Shown in pieces: positions 1 through 11,407 of a stretch of DNA of 64,000 nt. Both the position numbers and the translations under genes were made by a program. The DNA is from an uncultured Mycoplasma sp. (lineage in GTDB: Bacteria; Bacillota_I; Bacilli_A; Mycoplasmatales; Metamycoplasmataceae): assembly GCA_947039505.1 (NCBI GenBank), contig CAMQYZ010000001.1, forward strand, positions 1 to 64,000, read 5' to 3'. The number at the start of each line of letters is the position of its first letter. Within the stretch, counting starts at the first letter, position 1. Under the pieces are notes generated by a model. The model saw nothing but the letters and a program-made list of their open reading frames with translations, did not search any database and was not told the DNA's origin.

Positions 1-326
1 AACAAGGTAAATTGGATGAAGCTATAGAGAAATATGAAAAAGCATTAAAGATTGAAGAGGGCGATATTTTTGCTCTAATTAATTTAGGTGCTTCTTTGGG
101 TCAACAATATAAATTAGATGAAGCTATAGAGAAATATGAAAAAGCTTTGAAGATTGACCCGACAAATATTTCTATTTATAATTTTTGAGCAATTACTTTA
201 GGTTTAAACGATAAATTAGATGAAGCCATTGATAAATGTGAAAAAGCCTTGAAGATTGACCAGAATGATTTAATAGCAAAAACATTAAAATCAACATTAT
301 TTGAATTAAAGAAAAAGAAACTTTAA
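1..326 (+). CDS. TPR-repeat protein, C-terminal part (5' end outside window)
   Basis: The reading frame is open from the left edge (frame 3) and ends in TAA at 324-326. It shows three consecutive tetratricopeptide-type repeats with the pattern KLDEAIEKYEKALKI, about 34 residues apart, one containing TGA read as Trp. TPR repeats are protein-interaction solenoids. The same repeat style forms the C-terminus of the FRG-domain gene at 11597-12606 (for example KFEEAIEKFEEAIRI), so this may be the end of a second FRG-TPR protein. That link is inference, because the N-terminal domain lies outside the window. It is followed by noncoding sequence and the defence-like genes downstream. Confidence 0.8.
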
Positions 327-743
327 CTAAAGAATGTATGTGGTTTATTTCTTTGTTAGATCACTTATTTAATTTATTATCTGATTTGTTTGCTAAATTA
401 ATGTCTTTTTAAAAAGAGCAACGAATGTTTATAAAAATATAATGATTGTATGAATCCACCAGAATTAAATAACTTTGAAATGGATTAATTTTATTTTGTA
501 GTAATGTTTCTTAAACATAGTAATATGTGCTATTGGAAGTTATTACAGGTAAACTTAACGGAAAGATAAGTAATAAATCATTTACAGATAAAAAAGCTAT
601 TATGAAAGACAAAACAGCTTTTGATATGAATAATAAATTAATGAGTACTCTGAATGAAAAGAATTTCAATTGAGAGATTGCGGAGATAAACCAACAAACC
701 TTATTGTTGGTTTGTTGAGGATTTAAAAGTTTAATAAAATAAA
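327..743. other. Gene-poor spacer with possible decayed coding sequence
   Basis: No convincing gene is seen. About 530-680 on the plus strand can be read as a short open stretch without a good start, possibly a relic. A hairpin lies at 689-712. Confidence 0.4.
689..712. terminator. Inverted repeat between convergent genes
   Basis: A perfect 9-bp inverted repeat (AACCAACAA at 689-697, TTGTTGGTT at 704-712) lies downstream of the TPR tail and just beyond the 3' end of the minus-strand HNH gene. No clear T run follows on the plus strand, so a terminator role is only possible. Confidence 0.3.
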
Positions 744-2018
744 CTATATTTTGTTAAATACATCATTTCTTTCTTGAATTAATTTTTTAATTTCTGAATC
801 TATTTCAATATTTAATCTTGCATCACAATCAATCTTGAATGATTCTAATAATTTTCTATTTTTCTCATCAAAACATATTTTTCCGTTTACATCAAAATAA
901 AAATAATTTTTGTTTCAAAATTGGCGATAATTAAACGGTAAAAGTAATCCATTTTTTGGATTAGTATATTTTTCAATTTTTTCATCACAATAAGCCACTT
1001 CACTAAAGTTATTTGGTTCATTAATATATTTTTCAATCAAACTTTCCACAATATTTTCTACTGGAACTATGTGGGTTGCTTCAATATATCAAGTGGGATT
1101 ATTTGGAGATATAATTGTTTTTTCATTATTTAAATTTAAATATAAATCATTATTAACATAACTTTTTTCTTCTTTCCTGGATTTAATCAATGTTTTTCTA
1201 AAATCTTTTTTAAGAATTTTGATTAATTTTTCTTTAATTATTTCTATATGTGATTTGTAGATATTCAATTTGTAAGTGTAATTAACATCTCCTGTATCTT
1301 CAAAAATATTGCTCTTCATGTCAAAAATATATTTATAATTATTTAATTCTTTATGAACAGATTGAATTATTTCTATTAGTTTGTCTTTTTTATTGATTTT
1401 CCCAGTAATTCCATCTACAAGAATATTTAAAAAATTATTTAATTCATCATTTAATATTCTTTTGTTATTAAATAATTTATCTTGATATTGATATCTATAA
1501 TAAAGCTTGTATAAAAAGGATTTTTCATTATTTCCAATATCTTCATTATAAAGCATATTCAAAAAAGTTCCGGAATCATTTTTATGATTAGATATATATT
1601 GGGACAAATTAAAGGCACTCATATTTTCTACATTTAAATCCTTGAAAATATCAAATAAAACATTGCAATTAATTTTTATCTTTATTTCGTATGTGTTAGA
1701 AGCATCTATTGACTTTAATTCTTTTGTAGTCACTTCTCTGTCAATTATATTTAAAATATAATATCCAATTAATCAATATCAAATAGTATTGATTGCTCAT
1801 TCAGTTTTTTTGAAATTTAATAACTTTTTTTGATCATCATAAACAACAAATGCAGCAAATCTATCAATAGATTTTCTTTTAATTATTAAATAGCAATCTT
1901 CGCAATTTGGTTTAGATTCATGATTTCTTTTAATGATTTCATAAATTAAAATTATATTTTTTGAAGCCAAAAAATTTCCTTGTATGCTGTTAATTATATT
2001 ATCGTTTTTAATTTTCAT
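744..2018 (-). CDS. HNH-type endonuclease, restriction-like (424 aa)
   Basis: Reading TGA as Trp joins one continuous frame from ATG at 2018 to TAG at 744-746. The last ~110 residues resemble the C-terminal HNH domain of type II restriction-like enzymes: ATHIVP (catalytic-His region), then a segment reading NPKNGLLLP, then a short aromatic stretch ending FDVNGKICFDE. The first ~300 residues are a Lys/Asn-rich helical region that I do not recognise and that may bind DNA. It is transcribed divergently from the KAP NTPase (325 bp apart) and sits in a nuclease-rich island. The role, cutting foreign or modified DNA, is inferred from family and context. No methyltransferase is visible, so it is either modification-dependent or partnered elsewhere. 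Confidence is high for a real gene and moderate for the nuclease call. Confidence 0.7.
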
Positions 2019-2343
2019 GTCGTATCGTAAATTCTAACCGATTTTTAATATAAAATTTTACTTTTTATCAATTAATTACATGAAGCATATTTGACGATAA
2101 AAACAAAATAAGCCAATAATCTAAACAAGAAGAAGAACAAATCTCGCTATTATTTTTTTATAATTTTAAATTAATCATATATTCAACTAAATACAAAAGT
2201 GCGAGGAATTTCTATTTCCATCTTGTGGTATAATTTTGAAACACTAATATTAAAAGAAATTTTAGTTAGTCTTTACCTTATTGAAGTGAATATAAAAAGA
2301 AGGGCAATAGTTTGTTTTTATTTAAAACAAACTTATTAAAAAA
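2019..2343. promoter_or_regulatory. Divergent intergenic region
   Basis: This 325-bp AT-rich gap lies between the divergent HNH (-) and KAP NTPase (+) genes and must hold both promoters. I could not pick unique -35/-10 pairs in such AT-rich sequence. No gene is seen. Confidence 0.4.
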
Positions 2344-4419
2344 ATGATAAAAAAAGAAATATTAATTACTGAAGATAATTTGGAATTACGAATCAAAGAA
2401 TTTTTGTCTTCATTAAAGGAAGATTACTTTAAATTCAATATGGAGTGAAGTGAAGAATTTACTGATTGAAGTAAAATTATTGAAGCTAAAACAGAAAAAA
2501 AGGTAGGTTTCATCCCTGAAAAAGTTCTTCTAAGATCTCCGATAACAATTTTAAATGCTCCCTGGGGAACTGGAAAAACTCATTTCATTGAAACAATGGG
2601 TAAAATGATTATTCAAGGAAAGATTACTGAAGAAGAATTATCACATACAAAAAATAATGAATTTAAATTTAAAATAAGTAATTTCATCATTATTGATATG
2701 TGAAAAATTTGTAATTATGAAAATGCTGTTGAGCAGATTTTTAAACAAATTATTTCTAAAATATTACCTTTGGATGAAGATGATTTAATGAAAGAAATTA
2801 GTGAGAAAAAATGGCCTAAAATTAAAAATTGATTTTGGGCTTTGCCTTCATTAATAAAGGGCAATATTGGGTTTTCTGACGAAGGATGAAAGTCAACTTT
2901 TGAGCTTGACATAATGAATTTTTCACAAACCCGAGATAAACTATCTGAAACTCAAATGCAAAATGATTTAAATGAAGTTAAAGATATAGTGAATATTTTA
3001 GTGGAAAATCACCTAAAAAAAGATAGTAAAGAAAAAACTTTAATTTTTTTTGATAACATTGAGAGACTCGGCCCTTTTGCGTGAGAAGTTATCAAAATAA
3101 TACAAAAACTTCAAGAATTAAATAACTTAATTATTATCTTTGCCATGAATAAAAATGGTCTTGTAAATCAAACTAATACAGCAACTAAAGACAAATACTT
3201 TGAGTCACATATGGAAAAATATTTAAATATGGATTATTATAATTTGCAACAAGATTATCTTGGTGTTTTATCAAAATCAAAAATTAAAAGTGAAAACTTG
3301 ATTATTTTAGATGAATTTTTTAACCATGAAATGTTAGGAAAGAAAAAATCAATTAGAGAGATGAAGAAGATAATTGAAAATGATGTTGTTATTAATAATT
3401 TTTCCAAAAATCAAATATTTGGAATACAGTCAATAATTAGAATTATTTCTTGAAATGACTCTTCAGCTGAAATGACCTCGGAAACATCTAGATATTTAGA
3501 ACAATTTATAATAGGGAAGTTTGGTGATTTTTTATTATTCATTAACAAGTTGGAAAACTGACAAAAAAATATGTTTGAACATGATGTTTGAAAAAAAGTC
3601 AAATTTACTCAACAAAAGGAAGATAACCCTTACAGCTATAATCTTCGGTATGATATTTACTATAATAGCTATATTCAACTTCATAAAAGTTCTCAAGATA
3701 TTTTTCAAAACATTAAACATTTCAATAGTTCTAATAATTTAAATATGAAATTATTGAAATATGTTATTTTTGATTGAATTGAGTTATTTAAAAGCACAGA
3801 AAATTTACTTGATTTACAGTTAAAAAATTGCTTAACATTATTTGAAAAAATTAATATTATTGCATTAGAAATAACGAAAATAAATCTTGAAATTGATATC
3901 TATAAGAAAAGCATTTTTAATAAAAATGAAAAAATAAATGATTTTAAGCAATTGCAATCTCCTACTGAAAATGAAATTTATGAAAATTCCATAAACAAAA
4001 ATACCATTGAATCAACACAAAAAATAATTTTTGATAAAAGTAATCTTTCACAACAAAAAAATCAACAAATCAAGAACATTCAAACAGAATTATTGACTAT
4101 GTGCTTATTTTGATCAAGTTTTAAAAATGAATGAACTAAAGAATTGTTTGAAAAAGAATTTTTAAACAATGTTAATGAAATCAAAACATTTTTTTCATAT
4201 GAAAAAACTGAATATTTGAAAATATTTGAAAATTTAAATAATGAAGATAAACTTATTTTTGATATTCTAAAAAACAATGAAGAGAATTTGAAGGACATAA
4301 TTATAGATGATTCTTTTATTAATAGCAAATGATTTGGTGGTGATGGTAATAAATTCAAAAATATTTTTGAATTTTTTGATATAGAATTTGAAAAATATGA
4401 AAAAAATCTTAGTTTTTAA
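2344..4419 (+). CDS. KAP-family P-loop NTPase (691 aa)
   Basis: One frame runs from ATG 2344 to TAA 4417-4419 with many TGA-Trp codons. A Walker A motif APWGTGKT is at residues 72-79, and a Walker B-like strand LIFFDNIERL has its Asp near residue 237. The wording NAPWGTGKT, a long insert, then FFDNIERL is typical of KAP P-loop NTPases, a family linked to phage exclusion (PifA) and found in defence loci. The C-terminal ~350 residues are Lys/Asn/Glu-rich and probably helical. I see no convincing membrane helices, although many KAP proteins have them. It stands alone on the plus strand, opposite the HNH gene, so the two may work as an NTPase-nuclease pair (inference). A STAND or other AAA-like ATPase is the main alternative. 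Confidence 0.72.
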
Positions 4420-4689
4420 AAGTAAAGAATGTCTTTAAGTAAGAGTCTACCCAAATTACCCAATTTAACCAATAATTACAAGCAAGTTTAATTATAAACT
4501 AGTAATTACTAATACGTTTGTCTACTGAGAAAAAAGTTATTGCCAAAAAAAGAAAAGAAAGAAAATAACTTTTAATATTTAAAATAAAATAAATAAATTT
4601 AAAATTTATCCTTAATATCTTGATCGGTTTAGTTAATTTAGTTTCAAAATTCTAATCACATGTTATTATTTCATAGTTAAGGAGAATAT

Positions 4690-5721
4690 ATGAAGCAAGA
4701 TACAAAATTTAGTAATGAAAATAAGGTTATTTTTTGCAGATTGGATTGATATAGTTATTATGATGGAAATGAACCGATAAATGAATCAAATAATACTGAA
4801 AGAGGATTGCAATATGAACGATTTAATTTCAAAAAATATAATGATGTACATTTAGGTTATGTAAACGTTCCTGGATCAGCAGGAATTAATATTAAAAAAT
4901 TAAAACCAAATTCAGATAATGCATTTGTAATATTTTTTGCCCAAAATCCAAATACTAAAAAGTTTGTAATAGTTGGATTTTATAAAAATGCAAAATGTTA
5001 TCCTAAACAAGAAAAGAAATTATCTTTAGAAGATGATGGAATTTTTTGCTTTAAAGCAGAAGTAAATGATAGTTTTCTTATCCCTATTAAAAAAAGAACT
5101 ATTGACATGATAGGTAGTTCTAGAAATGGAATTGAAGGCTCGTGAGGATATCAATCTTGAATTTGATATGCCGATAAACTCGAACCTGAAGGAAAAACAA
5201 CAAAATGAATTGACTCTACAGTGCAAAAGTTGCTATTAATGAAGGAAAATTATGATTCAACAAAGATTGAAGAAGATGATGCAAAATTTCAAATGTTAAT
5301 TAATGAAGAACCTATTGAAAATATTCCTCACAAAACACTTACATCTTCTAGAGAAGCATATACTAGATCTCCAAAAATTTCTAAGGAAGGGATTGTTGCA
5401 GCTAATTATTTATGTGAATATAACAAAAATCACATAACATTTATAAGTAAGACATCTAAAAAACAATTTGTAGAAGCTCATCATTTAATACCAATGTCTA
5501 AGCAAGAAATTATTTTAAATAAAGATATGCAGAATAACGGTAATATTGATATTGTTGAAAACATTGTTTCTTTATGTCCTAATTGTCATAAAAATATCCA
5601 TTTGGGAACTGATAATACTAAACTGATAGAAAAACTATATGAAAAGAAAATTCATAAACTAAGGAGTAAGGGTTTTGACTTAACTCTTATAGAACTTAAT
5701 TCTTTTTATAATATTAAATAA
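4690..5721 (+). CDS. HNH endonuclease with N-terminal sensor-like domain (343 aa)
   Basis: The start ATG at 4690 follows AAGGAG by a good spacing, and the frame ends in TAA at 5721. The C-terminus carries a clear HNH nuclease: EAHHLIPMS (H264, H265) and ENIVSLCPNCHKNIH (C296, C299, H300, H304), the McrA-like arrangement. The N-terminal ~110 residues form a small domain (FCRLDWYSYYDG near the start, then VIFFAQNPNTKKFVIVGFYKNA) that resembles domains placed in front of HNH in putative modification-dependent (type IV) enzymes. A role in cutting modified foreign DNA is inferred. The gene converges with the SIR2 gene with only one base between the two stop codons, so the pair may have moved together. 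Confidence 0.78.
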
Positions 5722-5722
5722 T

Positions 5723-8700
5723 TTAACTTGAATGTTCTTTGCATAAAAAATCATCTGAACCACTTGAAATATTTTCTATTATTTTTTCATAATTATTTGT
5801 GAAAAAGTGATTATCTTTCAAATTTTTAATTTCTTTTAGCAGTTGAGGTTTTGTCAATGAAAGCAAGCAAAATTTAAATTTATACAATTCTTCTTCAATG
5901 TTGCTTTGTTCTTTTTTTGTTCTATTTTTAAAATTTATAAAGTCATTGATAAGTTTTCTGTATTTTTCAGAAATTAATTTTTTTGGAATATTTTTATTCT
6001 TTAGTGAATTATGAATATTTTGCAACATTTTAATATTTTCGTTTTTCAAATCAAAATCTGATAATTTCATAAATATTTCTCATAAATATACGAAATCTTC
6101 ATCATTTATATTTACATTAAATTTATTTTTATCTTTGTTATAAAATTTCTTATATATTATTGTTAATTCAAATAATATAAAATCTTCTCTCCCTGATTCA
6201 ATAAGAGTCTTTTTGTCATTAAATATCATATTGTATAATAAATTAGTTCCATCATAATGCTTTGTAAGAAAAAGTCTTTTGTATCAATATCTAATCGAAA
6301 TAATTTGTGAATAATTATCCATCAAAATAATATTGCTATTTTCGGATTTATAATTTAGATTTTCTAAAAAATTATTTAAATTATCAAATTCATTGTCACG
6401 AAACTTTCATTCTCCTTCTTCGTAAAACTTTGTATTTTCAGGTGAAAAAGAATCAAAATGACAGTACAAACCTTTCTTTCAAGTGCTAATGTTGTTATCT
6501 AAAAAAACATTTTCAAATAATTTTCTTAAATTATTTTTATAGTTTTCATCACCATTTTTTATGCAATCAATTATTTTTTCTATCAGTTTTGGCAAATCTT
6601 TAGAATTATCAAAAATTTGTTGTCATATTTTTAAAAAATATAGAACTTGTGAACTATCTTCACCATTTGTTTTGAATGTATCTCCAAAAATATAAAATAT
6701 ATTTCCGGAATTTATATTTAATAGATCAAATAACTGATTAAATAAGAATAATGATTCAACGTTTTCTATTTTCGAAAAATCATCTCATTCAATCATTTCT
6801 AATTTTATTAAATTATTAAATTTTTCCATATGATGACCATTTAAATATTTTTCTTCAAAATAGGATACCAAGAATTTGTCTAATTCTAATATTGATATTT
6901 TTTTATTATCTTCAACATACTTTTCGATAACCATTTTTATGAAAAAATTTCATTCATTTCAAGGTGATTTTTGAATTGTTTCCTCAAATTCTAAGAATGT
7001 TTTTGATATATTATTCATCTTTGTTTTTCAATTTTCCATTTTAAAAATTTCAAAAAGCTTAGATTTAATAATTTTAATTTTTTCATTTTCGTTTTCAATA
7101 TAACCTTTTAAATCTTTTTCATTTTTTATCTGCTTAAATATTTCGCTAAAATCATTGTTCTTTCATTTTTTTTCATAATATTTTAAGTCGTCTTTAATAA
7201 TCTTATTTCCATCAAACGAACGAATAATTCCGCCAGTTGATTCAACAAATTTTCTTATTTTACCTCTGTATTTACGATTGATAAAAAGCTCATTAATTAT
7301 TGAGGAATAGTTATGAAAACCTGAATAATAATTTAACAAAAAATTTGTTGATAGTAAATCAAATTCATCATCTGGATTAAACTTCTCAAAACTTGATAAA
7401 GCAATATTCTTATTATTCTTAGCATAAGGACGAAATACATATTTCATAAAATCAAAATCATCAAGATACATCCTTACATTTTCATTTTTTAGGTTTTTAT
7501 TACTTCCTACAAAATCAATATTTGAAATGAGCTTTAAATCAGGGATTAATTTTTCAATTACATTAGTTAAATTATTTATTTCCAAAAAATGTGTTATGAA
7601 AATTATTAATTTTTTTCTATTTATAAAATCACCATATTTATAATTTGTTTCTTCAATTTCAAACTCTTTTATGAAACGTTCATAATCTATTTTAATTTTA
7701 AATTTATTTAATTTTTTTACAAAAAACACACCTTTATCAAAAAGGGAATCATCAGAATTAATTTGTTTAAAAAAATTATTAAGAATCAAATAACGTTCTT
7801 CTTCTTTGGAATTATTTAAATTTGAAAAAAAATCATTAAAAAGTTTCAACCATTTTTTTTCTTGACGTAAAAAATAAATATAGTTATTGGCAAAATTTTT
7901 AAATTTAAATTTATCATTAATTAAAATGTATTTTAAAAAATCTTTAAAATACATTTGTTTATTTTTATTAACATCTTCAGTTTGAAAAATATTTCAAAAA
8001 TCTTGATCTTTTTCATAATAATATAAATATATGTTTCTTGCGTATTTACCAATATTTTCATTATCTTTTTTTCATAATAAAATAGATAAGAAATGATTTT
8101 TATTATATATCTTAAAGGGGATATCTTCATTATTAACCCTCTTATTAATTATCTTATCTATTTGTTTAAATGTTTTTCCAAAAACATAGTTTTCTATTTT
8201 AGTAATTTCATTAATTATCTTATAATTTTCTTTATTATAATAATCTGATCAGTCAATAGGTTTTGGCGAATAATAACCACTTATGCTCTGCTCAATATTC
8301 ATAAAAAATAAATCATTACATTCATCAATGCAATCATTTTTTTTAGCTCTTTTAATGCATGTTGAAATATAATTGAAACCCCGAGATTTTAAAATAGAAT
8401 AAATTTTAGGATTAATTTTATTATGATTAATATAAAAGTTGTCATTGTTGCTCTCATAAGTATTGGTTATAAAACTAATGAGATGTTTTTCTTCCATGCT
8501 TGATCCAAATATAATAATAATATTTTGTTTTATATTATCTTCCATTTCTTTAAATAAATTAAAAAGATATTTATATTTGTCTAAAAATAATTCATGATAT
8601 TCATCTGTTTTTATTATTTGTGTTTTGCTCTCTAAAGACCCATGAAGGTTGATAACAACTTCTTCTTTGTTATAAATTTCTTTAAATTTATCTAAATCTA

Positions 8701-9127
8701 TATCTTTTACATCGAAACTAAAATTTTGATTTATATCAAAATATTTTTTGATACTTTGACAATGATTGGTGGTTATAAATTTTGTTAATATATTTCTATT
8801 TGTTATAATTTGATCATAAAATTTTTTTAGACCAAGTTTATGTAGATCTTTTTTTTGTTCATTAATTGATGTTGAATAAAATTGGTCATTTTCCTCTGCA
8901 TAATCTATAATTAATTGAATTTCAAAATTACTTAAATTAATATATTTATTCTTAAATTTATCTTTTATGTAATTTTCTGCTAACTCTTTCCATAATGGAA
9001 CATCATATACATGCTTAGAAAAACCAGCTCCAAGCATAAAAACAACTTGTGATTTTACATCTTTTCTTTTCATATCTTTTAATAAAGTGATTAAATATTT
9101 GATATTCTTTTGATTTTCTTTATTCAT
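5723..9127 (-). CDS. Large SIR2-domain protein, probable defence NADase (1134 aa)
   Basis: I followed the reverse frame codon by codon from ATG 9127 to TAA 5723-5725; only TGA (Trp) codons interrupt it. Residues ~25-230 show SIR2 signatures: MLGAGFS (G33-S37), ITTNHC (118-123, where TTN is usually followed by x-D), INLHGS with the likely catalytic His162, and IIIIFGSS (G208-S210). SIR2 domains in phage defence (ThsA, DSR1/DSR2, SIR2-APAZ) degrade NAD. The remaining ~850 residues are a helical, Lys/Asn/Phe-rich region with no domain I can name, as expected for the sensor part of a DSR-like protein. Single-gene abortive infection by NAD depletion is inferred. The length is close to DSR2 (~1000 aa). 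Confidence 0.8.
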
Positions 9128-9404
9128 AACTTTATTAAATTATATATAACTTAAATTAAATAATCTATATTTAAAATATTAGAAATATAAATAATTTGAA
9201 AAATATGACAAGACTTTAAAACATATTAACAATATCTAAAAACATACACATTAATTGATTTAACAATCATTATAAATAAATTTAATAGCAACACATTAGT
9301 CAGATTAAATCTCATCCTAAATCTTTCTAACAACATTGATTATAATTTGCAACCAAATAGAAAATGCTGCTTTATGTAACAAAATCAAGAACTTAATAAA
9401 TTAA
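9128..9404. other. Intergenic spacer upstream of the SIR2 gene
   Basis: No gene is seen. It should hold the promoter of the minus-strand SIR2 gene, and the sequence just upstream of its ATG has only a weak TAAAG-like ribosome site. Confidence 0.35.
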
Positions 9405-9906
9405 TGACTTAAAGAATGTTTAAAAATTAAATCTAAATCCAACAAGTGTAGTAGTGTATCAATTTCATATGAAGTTTTAAATATTAAGCCATTTGAAACA
9501 ACAATAAATGTAATGATAAAACTTTTCAAAAAAACTAAAAATAATTTTATTGAAAATGAAGAAATTTCTAATTTTATAACTATAGCCACAAAAGATGTTA
9601 CAGATGATGAGGTAGTTTCCGTTGTGTTGAATTATAGAAAAGATTCTACAATATTAAAAAATCAAATTAAGGAAAATAGATTTAATTTAACACTCTCTTT
9701 GTTTGAAGGAATAGAAAATAATGTTGATAAAGATAATATTGCAAAATATATTGTAAACTCAAGTCAAAAGACTACAAGAAACCCTGAATTGTAAAAACTA
9801 TTTAGAAATGAATTAAAAATTAAATTTATTGAAACTTGGGCATTTTGTTTATTAAAAGGAGACAAAAATAATTATTACCTCTCACATTAAAATTGTAAAA
9901 GAATAG
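9405..9906 (+). pseudogene. Decayed HNH endonuclease fragment
   Basis: A frame open from 9405, with ATG at 9513, reads to TAA at 9792-9794 just after KTTRNPEL. In the same frame the sequence continues KLFRNELKIKFIETWAFC and YYLSH, and a one-base shift then gives KIVKE. This order (RNPEL, FR..L...F...C, SHIK) is the usual lead-in to the His of HNH restriction proteins. The rest of the HNH core is missing. I read it as a dead, truncated HNH gene with one nonsense mutation and one frameshift. The alternative is an intact 93-aa hypothetical protein at 9513-9794. Confidence 0.4.
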
Positions 9907-10262
9907 TTTTTATTTTGCCTTATAGAATGTCATAATAAGTCTTTTTCTGAAGTTTCTGGATTTTTAAAGTGGTCTATAATAATTCCTTTATTAATTACTT
10001 ATACAAAAACATAACATCGATTTATTATTTTAATTTAGCTATCAAATATATTAATATTTGTTTGTTAAAATTTGTCATTTATAGATTCAAAAAGCTCTTT
10101 GCAAAAGACCATGCATTTTTTTGCTTGAATGGAAAATAATCAGAACTAAGAGATGGTGGAGATAAATTAACAAATTAGTGATTATTTAAATTAATTCTTA
10201 ATTACTCTTCTAATCAAAGATAATAACAAACCCTCAAACATAATAATGTATAATTATTTAAT
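9907..10262. other. Gene-free spacer
   Basis: Nothing coding is convincing here. The sequence TATAATTATTTAATATG immediately before the next gene gives it a very short leader, with no clear ribosome site. Confidence 0.4.
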
Positions 10263-10673
10263 ATGCAAAAAATTTCTCCGCAAAATAAAACAAATTTAAA
10301 ACAAAGAGTTTTAACATTGATGAACGGTTTGAAAGAAAGAGTTGATTTTTCTTTTAATTTTGAATACACAGGTTCTATAAAAAACCCTGGAGAAATGAAA
10401 ATAAACTCGGATGGTTTTTATGACATTGATATCGATATAAAAACTTCAACAACTATGAATGCACAAGATACTTATTCTAAAATTAAAACAGCTATTAATG
10501 ACTATAGTTTAAGATATCATGAATCAACTAAATCTAAAACTAATGCGGTTATTTGTATAATTGTTGATGAACCTGGTCATAAATATAAAATCGATATTGC
10601 TATTTTTAATTTGAATGGCGGAAAGAGTCAAAAAATGCAAAAATCTGGTCAATCATATGTTTGATCACAATAA
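10263..10673 (+). CDS. Nucleotidyltransferase of the Pol-beta/MNT or CD-NTase type (136 aa)
   Basis: The frame runs from ATG 10263 to TAA 10671-10673, with one TGA-Trp near the end. It has the nucleotidyltransferase pattern: YTGS (G37-S38), an acidic DIDID (D54, D56, D58) after a longer than usual linker, and a third carboxylate in KYKIDIAIF (D111). These are the metal-binding residues of the Pol-beta fold shared by MntA antitoxins, AbiEii and CD-NTases. The protein is short and lacks a helical C-terminal domain. The next gene begins inside it (17-nt overlap, +1 frame), so the two are probably translated as a coupled pair. A frameshift splitting one larger NTase is possible, because the start of the second frame also looks like an NTase continuation. 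Confidence 0.65.
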
Positions 10674-11346
10674 GAAGATATTGATTGGTGATATTGATTG
10701 TACTAATTTTCAAGAAAACTTTAAAATAAGAAGTTTAACAAGATATAGAAAATTATGAGATGCAGCTAAGAAAATTGGATATAAATTTGATAATTTTGAA
10801 GAAATGGAGAGTGTCTTCAAAGAAGATATTAGAGTTAAAAGACAAGTATTAAAATATTTGTTTTTTATTGAAAATAAGTTAGGTGCAGAAATAGTTTACT
10901 TTATTTTATTGGAAAAAGATTATATCTCAAAATTTTTAGACAAAAATAACAAGGAAATATCATTTATTCAAATTAATGAAAAAAATCCTAACAGTAATAT
11001 TAATGAAATTAATAAATCTTTAAATGGAGCAAGAACGAATGATGATATTAATTTATTAACTGATGAGTTAACTTTTTGAAAAAAAATTAATTTTGCAAAG
11101 GTCTTAGAATATTATTCAAAGTATAGTTCTAATAAAAAATCCTTTGACTTGTCATTTGAAATAAAAGATTTAAGAAAATTCAATACTCTCAGGAATAAAA
11201 TAGTGCATCATGATTTCATTTTGTTAGATAAAGAAAGTTTGATGATTACATTAAATTTATTAAAGAAATATATTTCACCAGAATATAAGAAAAAATATAA
11301 TTCTTTCATAAAAGAAACTGAATATTTTTTCAATAGTATATTCTAA
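10657..11346 (+). CDS. HEPN/Abi_2-like protein, probable RNase partner of the nucleotidyltransferase (229 aa)
   Basis: A continuous frame runs from ATG 10657, inside the preceding gene, to TAA 11344-11346. Around residues 50-75, VKRQVLKYLFFIENKLG resembles the conserved region of Abi_2 (AbiD/AbiF) proteins. Near the C-terminus LRNKIVHHDF contains an RX4H motif (R179, H184), the catalytic signature of HEPN ribonucleases. HEPN toxins paired with MNT-type nucleotidyltransferases (HepT/MntA) are a known toxin-antitoxin type in which the NTase silences the toxin, so this arrangement suggests an abortive-infection module. The Tyr of the RX4HXY motif is absent (Asp is there instead), which points to Abi_2 rather than HepT. 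Its N-terminal ~45 residues could belong to a split NTase. Confidence 0.6.
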
Positions 11347-11407
11347 AATATAATATAATAATAATGTCTAAAAAATACAAGTTGACTTGTTAGCGCGATG
11401 TTTTTTG

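Noticed and set aside
530-680. Possible short protein GKLNGKISNKSFTDKKA...
   Set aside because: No start with a ribosome site, too short and no recognisable family. Kept only as a remark on the spacer.
3521-3742. Plus- and minus-strand frames overlapping the KAP gene
   Set aside because: They are shadows. The KAP frame is continuous across 3454-4143 once TGA is Trp.
7933-8130. Separate 65-aa minus-strand gene inside the SIR2 region
   Set aside because: It lies in another frame than the SIR2 protein, which is continuous through this stretch, and it has no ribosome site.
10657-10673. Frameshift that splits one large NTase instead of two genes
   Set aside because: An in-frame ATG opens the second frame and the HEPN motif suggests a separate protein. 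Not excluded, but the two-gene reading is simpler.
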